From Methylophilus sp. 13 (GTDB lineage: Bacteria; Pseudomonadota; Gammaproteobacteria; Burkholderiales; Methylophilaceae): a stretch of DNA of 64,000 bases. The stretch lies in assembly GCF_015354335.1 (NCBI RefSeq), contig NZ_JADKYR010000003.1, positions 310,001 to 374,000 on the forward strand, given 5' to 3'. The translations under genes were made by a program, and so were the position numbers. Shown here in pieces: positions 58,903 through 64,000 of this stretch. The first letter of the stretch is position 1. Every line of letters begins with the position of its first letter. The notes below the pieces were generated by a model. That model was not told the origin of the DNA. It ran no database searches and saw nothing but the letters and a program-made list of their open reading frames with translations.

Positions 58903-60705
58903 ATGAAACACCCATATAACCTGCAATTGGATGCCCTTAAAAATGCGTATGCCAAGCATGCGTTCTCCCCCCGTGAACTCATTCAAGCATTGCGCGAAAG
59001 AGCCTTCCAGTTAAATCCAGAATACAAGCTCTTCATCCACATTCTGACCGAAGAGGAATTAGCGCCTTATCTGGCAAATCTAGAGGCCACCGGGCCTGAA
59101 AGTTTACCGCTGTATGGCGTCCCATTTGCGGTCAAGGATAACATCGACCTGGCCGGTGTCCCGACCACGGCGGCATGTCATGCGTTTAGTTACATCCCGG
59201 CAAAAAATGCCACCATTGTTGCGCAGTTGATCGCACTAGGCGCGATCCCCATCGGTAAAACGAATCTTGATCAGTTCGCGACTGGCCTGAACGGCACCCG
59301 CTCCCCCTATGGACTCTGCCGCAATAGCGTCCTTGCTGAATATCCCAGTGGCGGCTCCAGTGCAGGCTCCGCGCTGGCAGTGGCATTGGGACTGGCATCG
59401 TTTGCACTCGGGACGGATACCGCAGGCAGCGGGCGTGTTCCGGCAGCGCTCAACAACCTGATTGGATTGAAAGCCACCAAAGGCTTAATTTCAACAGCTG
59501 GTGTTGTACCAGCTTGCCGCACGCTGGATTGCACGACCTTTTTTACCGCGACCGCATTGGAAGCAAGCAAGCTGCTCGCACTCACTGCGCGCAAGGATCC
59601 AGAAGACGAATACAGCCGAGCCAATGTTGGCTGGAACACGGGCAGATCGTTTGGCATCCCCGCCAGCGGATTTAAGTTTGGCGTCCCTAAACAATTAGAG
59701 TTTCTAGGTTGCGCTGAAAGTCAGGCCCTCTTTGAGCGTTCAGTCTCCACCCTTGAGACCATGGGGGGCATCGCCATTGAAATAGACTTCAGTGCCTTTC
59801 TGGAGGCTGCGAAGCTTCTTTACGAAGGCCCATGGGTCGCTGAGAGATACAGCGTCGTTGGCGAGTTGATTGAGAACAATCCAGAAGCGGTACTGCCCGT
59901 CATCAGAGATGTGCTACAAAAAGCACCAACTGCCACAGCGGTGCAAGCGTTTAGAGCACAATACAAATTACAAGCCCTAAAAGTCAAGACGGATGCCATT
60001 CTTGCCAACCTGGATTTCATGATCACGCCGGCCTATCCGCGCCCGGTCACCTTGGCCGAGCTAGCGGCAGAGCCTGTGAAACGTAACTCTGATTTGGGGA
60101 CTTACACCAACTTCATGAATCTGCTCGACTATGCGGCGGTAGCGGTTCCGGCTGGATTCATGCGGAATGGCCTGCCTTCAGGGGTGACTTTGTTTGGGCG
60201 GGCATTCTGTGACCAATATCTTTTAAGTATTGCGGACAGTTTTCAGCGCACCTCAAAACTACCGCTGATTGGTCAATTCGAATTCACGGCCGCGCCCCCT
60301 ACCACCTTGGCAAAAAATGATCGCTCACAGCTGCTGGTGTGTGGCGCACATTTAGACGGTTTGCCCTTGAATTGGCAATTAAAAGATAAAGGCGGGCAAT
60401 TGCTCAAAAAAACACAGACCTCCTCTGCTTACCAGTTTTATGCCTTGGCGGGCTCACCGCCCAAACGACCAGGGTTAAGAAGAGTTGCAACCGGTGGCCG
60501 GTCATTTGAGGTGGAAATCTGGGAAATCCCCACCCAAGAGCTAGGCGCCTTTCTAAATGATATTCCGGCGCCATTAGGACTGGGCAAGGTTGAACTGATA
60601 GATGGCTCATGGGTCACCGGATTTATTTGTGAGGATTACGCACTGGAAACTGCAGATCAAATCTCTCAGTTTTCTGGATGGCGAGATTACTTGCAACACC
60701 AATAG
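58903..60705 (+). CDS. atzF: Allophanate hydrolase
   Basis: 600 residues. N-terminal amidase-signature domain (to about 445) with triad Lys78 (FAVKDNIDL), Ser152 (GGSSAGSA) and Ser176 (GTDTAGSGRVPAALN). The C-terminal domain (about 460-600) is the second hydrolytic domain of AtzF/DUR1,2 that completes cleavage of allophanate to two CO2 and two NH3. Twelve bases after the carboxylase, so cotranscribed. Confidence 0.94.
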   Translation: MKHPYNLQLDALKNAYAKHAFSPRELIQALRERAFQLNPEYKLFIHILTEEELAPYLANLEATGPESLPLYGVPFAVKDNIDLAGVPTTAACHAFSYIPAKNATIVAQLIALGAIPIGKTNLDQFATGLNGTRSPYGLCRNSVLAEYPSGGSSAGSALAVALGLASFALGTDTAGSGRVPAALNNLIGLKATKGLISTAGVVPACRTLDCTTFFTATALEASKLLALTARKDPEDEYSRANVGWNTGRSFGIPASGFKFGVPKQLEFLGCAESQALFERSVSTLETMGGIAIEIDFSAFLEAAKLLYEGPWVAERYSVVGELIENNPEAVLPVIRDVLQKAPTATAVQAFRAQYKLQALKVKTDAILANLDFMITPAYPRPVTLAELAAEPVKRNSDLGTYTNFMNLLDYAAVAVPAGFMRNGLPSGVTLFGRAFCDQYLLSIADSFQRTSKLPLIGQFEFTAAPPTTLAKNDRSQLLVCGAHLDGLPLNWQLKDKGGQLLKKTQTSSAYQFYALAGSPPKRPGLRRVATGGRSFEVEIWEIPTQELGAFLNDIPAPLGLGKVELIDGSWVTGFICEDYALETADQISQFSGWRDYLQHQ

Positions 60706-60805
60706 CTTTGCTGGGTCTGTCAGCGAACCGTTGACGTTTCCCTGATTCATTCAAAAATCTTTTTTGCTTTTAATAGGGATGTTGCACAAAAAGATGACTA
60801 TATTT

Positions 60806-60838
60806 AGCGCAGTGGGGAAGCCATCCAGCCATTGCGTT
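60806..60838 (+). promoter_or_regulatory. Hairpin in the leader of the exporter gene
   Basis: CGCAGTGG (60808-60815) pairs with CCATTGCG (60829-60836), one G-T pair, extendable by two pairs, around a 13-base loop. It lies about 37 bases before the gene start. It does not match the guanidine-I, -II or -III patterns that I know. Confidence 0.4.
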
Positions 60839-60874
60839 TTCACAGGACAGCTTGGCTTCACTTTAGGACAATTT

Positions 60875-61192
60875 ATGGCTTGGTTACAACTTTTCGCCGC
60901 TGGCATTCTGGAAATCATCTTCGCTTACGCGATCAAAGAGTCTGATGGTTTTTCAAAACTGCTACCGTCACTCATGACGCTGCTTACAGTGATAGGAAGC
61001 TTTTGGTTGCTATCTTCAGCGATGCGCACGATCCCCATGGGCACCGCTTACACTGTTTGGACGGGGATTGGTGGCGTTGGTGCATTTATCGTTGGCATCA
61101 CGGTGCTCTCTGAACCCATCACAATGTTGCGATTACTTGCGGCAACCTTAATCATTTCTGGGCTGATACTCATGAAAGTTGGCGGATCATAA
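60875..61192 (+). CDS. Gdx-type guanidinium exporter (small multidrug resistance family)
   Basis: 105 residues with four membrane helices, from MAWLQLFAAGILE; preceded by AGGA. Key residues of Gdx/SugE transporters are present: Glu13, Ser42, Tyr59 and Trp62 in GTAYTVWTGIGGVGA; position 16 is Phe where characterised exporters have Trp. Exchanges guanidinium for protons. Earlier in-frame ATGs from 60764 would add an unlikely 37-residue extension. It closes the guanidine operon. Confidence 0.9.
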   Translation: MAWLQLFAAGILEIIFAYAIKESDGFSKLLPSLMTLLTVIGSFWLLSSAMRTIPMGTAYTVWTGIGGVGAFIVGITVLSEPITMLRLLAATLIISGLILMKVGGS

Positions 61193-61466
61193 ACCATGAA
61201 ATGGCAACAGCACTCGCTCTAAAGGGTCGCTCACTTAACGCTCACCTTGCGTGAGACGACGTATTTATTCTTTTAACAGCACGTCTGTGATCAAGCAGAC
61301 TTTGCTGATGTAGCTTACTTCGTTGCCATTGCCCAAGCTTATACGATTCAAGCCCAACCTTAGGCAATCTAAAGCGCGCAACCCATCATTGCGAAAATGG
61401 GATAGTTGAATTCACACGAAACTCGCATGATACGACCATGATTTTTAATTGCTAGGGGAAGCTGTC
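61193..61466. other. Intergenic stretch before the permease, no gene seen
   Basis: About 270 bases between the exporter and the ethanolamine permease. No gene, tRNA or riboswitch recognised. A short AGACG/CGTCT pairing and several A/T blocks occur but no convincing promoter pair. Confidence 0.4.
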
Positions 61467-62813
61467 ATGAGCGTATCGTTAAAGCCAACGCTGAATGGTT
61501 GGCATTTATGGGGACTGGCCGTCGGGCTGGTGATTTCTGGCGAATATTTTGGCTGGAGTTACGGCTGGGATAAAGCGGGAACCTTGGGTTTTTTGGTGAC
61601 CACGCTCTTTATCGCGCTGATGTACACCACCTTTATTTTCAGTTTTACCGAACTCACTACTTCTATTCCACATGCCGGTGGGCCGTTTGCTTACGCCAGA
61701 CGGGCTTTTGGTCCTAAGATGGCGTATGTTGCCGGTTATGCCACCTTGATTGAGTTTTTATTCGCACCGCCGGCCATTGCGATGGCGATTGGCGCCTATC
61801 TGAATGTGCAATATCCGGGCATAGACCCCAAGCTTTTTGCCGTGGGTGCTTATATTGTATTTGTCAGTTTGAATATTGTTGGGGTGCATATCGCTGCCAC
61901 CTTTGAACTGCTGGTCACCTTGCTCGCGATTATTGAGTTATTGGTGTTTATGGGCGTGGTTGCCCCCGGTTTCTCGATGACAAACTTTGTCGCACATGGC
62001 TGGGCAGGTAATGACGTTTTTAGCAGCGCAGCGATTCCAGGCATGGTGGCGGCGATTCCATTTGCCATTTGGTTTTTTCTCGCCATTGAAGGCGTGGCCA
62101 TGGCTGCAGAAGAGGCCAAAGATCCGAGAAGAACGATCCCCAAAGCTTATATTGCCGGGATTCTGACGCTGGTGTTTCTGGCCATAGGCGTGATGTTATA
62201 TGCAGGTGGCGTGGGCGACTGGAGAACCCTGGCCAATGTCAATGATCCTATTCCACAGGCAATGAAAGTGGTGGTGGGTGAGAACAGTGGCTGGTTACAT
62301 ATGCTGGTTTGGATTGGCTTGCTAGGATTGATTGCCTCTTTTCACGGAATTTTGCTTGGTTGCTCACGGCAGATTTTTGCCCTGGCACGCGCCGGATTTA
62401 TGCCCAAATACTTTGAAGCCACGCATGCGCGCTTTAGAACCCCACATCGCGCGTTGATCGCTGGGGCCGTGGTCGGCCTGGCAGCTATTTTGAGTGATGA
62501 CTTACAGTTTAATGGCATGACGCTCACGGCAAACTTGATCACGATGGCGGTATTCGGGGCCATCGTCATGTATATCGTTTCGATGCTGAGCTTTTTTGCG
62601 CTGAGAAAAAATGAGCCTAAGCTTGAACGCCCGTTCCGAACCATGGGTTATCCGCTGTTTCCGGCCATTGCCTTGAGCCTTGCCGTGATCAGTTTGCTGA
62701 CCATGGTCTACTACAATCAGGCATTGGCGCTGGTGTTTGCCGTGCTGATGGCAGTGGGCTATATTTATTTCAGCCTGACAAAAGGGCAACGCGACACCGC
62801 GACTGACCGTTAA
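61467..62813 (+). CDS. eat: Ethanolamine permease
   Basis: 448 residues, twelve hydrophobic segments, APC superfamily. Starts MSVSLKPTLNGWHLWGL after AGGGGAAG; a start six codons earlier is possible. Opens with VISGEYFGWSYGWDKAGTLG and FTELTTSIPHAGGPFAYARR, the pattern of the bacterial Eat family. It imports ethanolamine for the lyase encoded 66 bases downstream. Confidence 0.88.
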   Translation: MSVSLKPTLNGWHLWGLAVGLVISGEYFGWSYGWDKAGTLGFLVTTLFIALMYTTFIFSFTELTTSIPHAGGPFAYARRAFGPKMAYVAGYATLIEFLFAPPAIAMAIGAYLNVQYPGIDPKLFAVGAYIVFVSLNIVGVHIAATFELLVTLLAIIELLVFMGVVAPGFSMTNFVAHGWAGNDVFSSAAIPGMVAAIPFAIWFFLAIEGVAMAAEEAKDPRRTIPKAYIAGILTLVFLAIGVMLYAGGVGDWRTLANVNDPIPQAMKVVVGENSGWLHMLVWIGLLGLIASFHGILLGCSRQIFALARAGFMPKYFEATHARFRTPHRALIAGAVVGLAAILSDDLQFNGMTLTANLITMAVFGAIVMYIVSMLSFFALRKNEPKLERPFRTMGYPLFPAIALSLAVISLLTMVYYNQALALVFAVLMAVGYIYFSLTKGQRDTATDR

Positions 62814-62879
62814 ACGCGGACAATCCATGCAAGGTACGTAAAGGAGTCCCCTGTTGATTCCTTGGAGAGTGAGAAAAAG

Positions 62880-64000
62880 ATGGCTTACAGTTACAGCGTC
62901 GGAGTACATCAGTATCAGTTTAAAGACTTGAAAGAAGTGATGGCAAAAGCCTCACCGCCGCGCTCTGGCGACTTTCTCGCAGGCGTGGCTGCAGAGACTT
63001 ATGTTGAGCGCATGGCCGCCAGGATGTGCCTTGCCAGTGTGCCGCTCAAACGCTTTTTAGAGGAGTTGCTGCTGCCTTATGAACAAGACGAAGTGACGCG
63101 CTTGATCATTGATACGCATGATGCGCAGGCATTTAGTGAGATCAGCCATTTAACCGTAGGCGATTTTCGAGACTGGCTGTTGCTGGATACCACGGATACC
63201 GCCACGCTGACGCGGGTTGCCAAAGGCATCACGCCGGAAATGGCGGCAGCGGTCAGCAAGCTGATGCGCAACCAGGACTTGATCCTGGTTGCCAAAAAAT
63301 GCCAAGTGACGACCGCATTTCGAAATACCATCGGCCTGCCAGGTCGTTTGTCTGTGCGCTTGCAGCCCAACCACCCGACCGACGATGCCCGCGGTATTGC
63401 CGCTTCTCTGCTAGACGGATTATTGTATGGCTCGGGGGATGCGGTGATCGGCATCAACCCGGCCACCGATAGCATTCCTGGCTTGATGAACTTATATTAC
63501 CTGGTTGATGAAGTCATTAACCAATATGAGATTCCCACCCAGTCGTGCATCCTGACCCATGTCACCAACCAGATTCAACTCATCGAAAAAGGTGCGCCGA
63601 TTGATTTGGTGTTTCAGTCGATTGCCGGCACCGAACAAGCCAATAAAACGTTTGGTATTAATCTTTCGATTCTGGATGAAGCGTATTCTGCAGCCTTGTC
63701 ACTGCAACGCGGCACGGTAGGCCAGAACGTTATGTATTTTGAAACAGGCCAAGGCTCGGCACTCTCGGCCAACGCCAATTTTGGCATGGACCAGCAAACC
63801 TGCGAGGCACGTGCCTATGCGGTTGCCCGCCACTTTTCGCCCTTACTCACCAATACGGTGGTGGGCTTTATCGGGCCTGAATACCTATACGATGGCAAAC
63901 AAATTATCCGTGCCGGCCTGGAAGACCATTTCTGCGGTAAGTTGCTGGGCCTGCCGCTGGGGTGTGATGTCTGCTACACCAACCATGCCGAGGCAGATCA
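62880..64000 (+). CDS. eutB: Ethanolamine ammonia-lyase large subunit, 3' end cut by window
   Basis: 373 residues visible of about 460. The ATG at 62880 follows GGAGAGTGAGA and gives MAYSYSVGVHQYQFKDLKEV. Adenosylcobalamin-dependent TIM barrel that splits ethanolamine to acetaldehyde and ammonia; the VGFIGPEYLYDGKQIIRAG region and QSIAGTEQANKTFG are typical. eutC should follow beyond the window. No microcompartment genes are visible. Confidence 0.95.
   Translation, partial: MAYSYSVGVHQYQFKDLKEVMAKASPPRSGDFLAGVAAETYVERMAARMCLASVPLKRFLEELLLPYEQDEVTRLIIDTHDAQAFSEISHLTVGDFRDWLLLDTTDTATLTRVAKGITPEMAAAVSKLMRNQDLILVAKKCQVTTAFRNTIGLPGRLSVRLQPNHPTDDARGIAASLLDGLLYGSGDAVIGINPATDSIPGLMNLYYLVDEVINQYEIPTQSCILTHVTNQIQLIEKGAPIDLVFQSIAGTEQANKTFGINLSILDEAYSAALSLQRGTVGQNVMYFETGQGSALSANANFGMDQQTCEARAYAVARHFSPLLTNTVVGFIGPEYLYDGKQIIRAGLEDHFCGKLLGLPLGCDVCYTNHAEAD

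Noticed and set aside
60706-60874. Possible guanidine-III riboswitch before the Gdx gene
   Set aside because: The conserved blocks of that class are not present; only a generic hairpin is seen.
61193-61466. Sigma-54 promoter before the ethanolamine permease
   Set aside because: TGGCAAC near 61203 is not followed by a TTGC-type element at the required spacing.

Overview
The window is a chromosomal segment of a methylotrophic betaproteobacterium, most likely Methylophilaceae. This rests on a 3-hexulose-6-phosphate synthase gene (ribulose monophosphate pathway) inside the histidine cluster, the ribosomal/RNA polymerase and tuf-tRNA gene order, a ccsB-resB (system II) cytochrome c maturation pair, and protein sequences that look betaproteobacterial. 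No insertion sequence, prophage or CRISPR array was seen; nearly everything is vertically inherited core genome until about 50.5 kb.

Layout. 1-9.4 kb, minus strand: tRNA-Thr, Tyr, Gly, Thr, tuf, tRNA-Trp, secE, nusG, rplK, rplA, rplJ, rplL and rpoB (cut by the window start). 9.5-13.4 kb, minus: sspA-sspB and the cytochrome bc1 operon petABC. 13.4-15.4 kb: a Nif3-family gene and a divergent DegS-like membrane protease. 15.4-25 kb, minus: one long cluster running hisG-hisD-hisC, then hps, then hisB-hisH-hisA-hisF-hisI-hisE, hinT and tatABC. 25-31.9 kb, minus: mlaFEDCB, an ABC-2 exporter pair, a BolA protein, a CGFS glutaredoxin and murA. 32-38 kb: a solitary prepilin, ccsB-resB, cytochrome c4, engB, trmB. 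38.4-50.5 kb: a MidA-like methyltransferase, a pteridine reductase, a YkgJ-like protein, ttcA, topA, an HD-GYP protein, metK, dapF-DUF484-xerC and sodB.

From 50.6 kb to the end there is an accessory nitrogen-scavenging region on the plus strand. A sigma-54 promoter with an NtrC-type site precedes a guanidine-I (ykkC) riboswitch. Next come an ABC importer (three genes), two DUF1989 proteins (carboxyguanidine deiminase subunits), a 32-codon small gene, a guanidine-II (mini-ykkC) riboswitch, a biotin carboxylase of the urea/guanidine type, allophanate hydrolase and a Gdx-type guanidinium exporter. Together these would import guanidine, carboxylate it, deiminate carboxyguanidine to allophanate, split allophanate to ammonia and CO2, and export any excess. 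An ethanolamine permease and the start of ethanolamine ammonia-lyase follow, a second amine-to-ammonia route.

The most unusual items are the hexulose phosphate synthase with an added membrane segment and a three-unit Glu/Ala/Pro repeat tail, and the guanidine locus wired with two different riboswitch classes, a sigma-54 promoter and an undescribed small gene.
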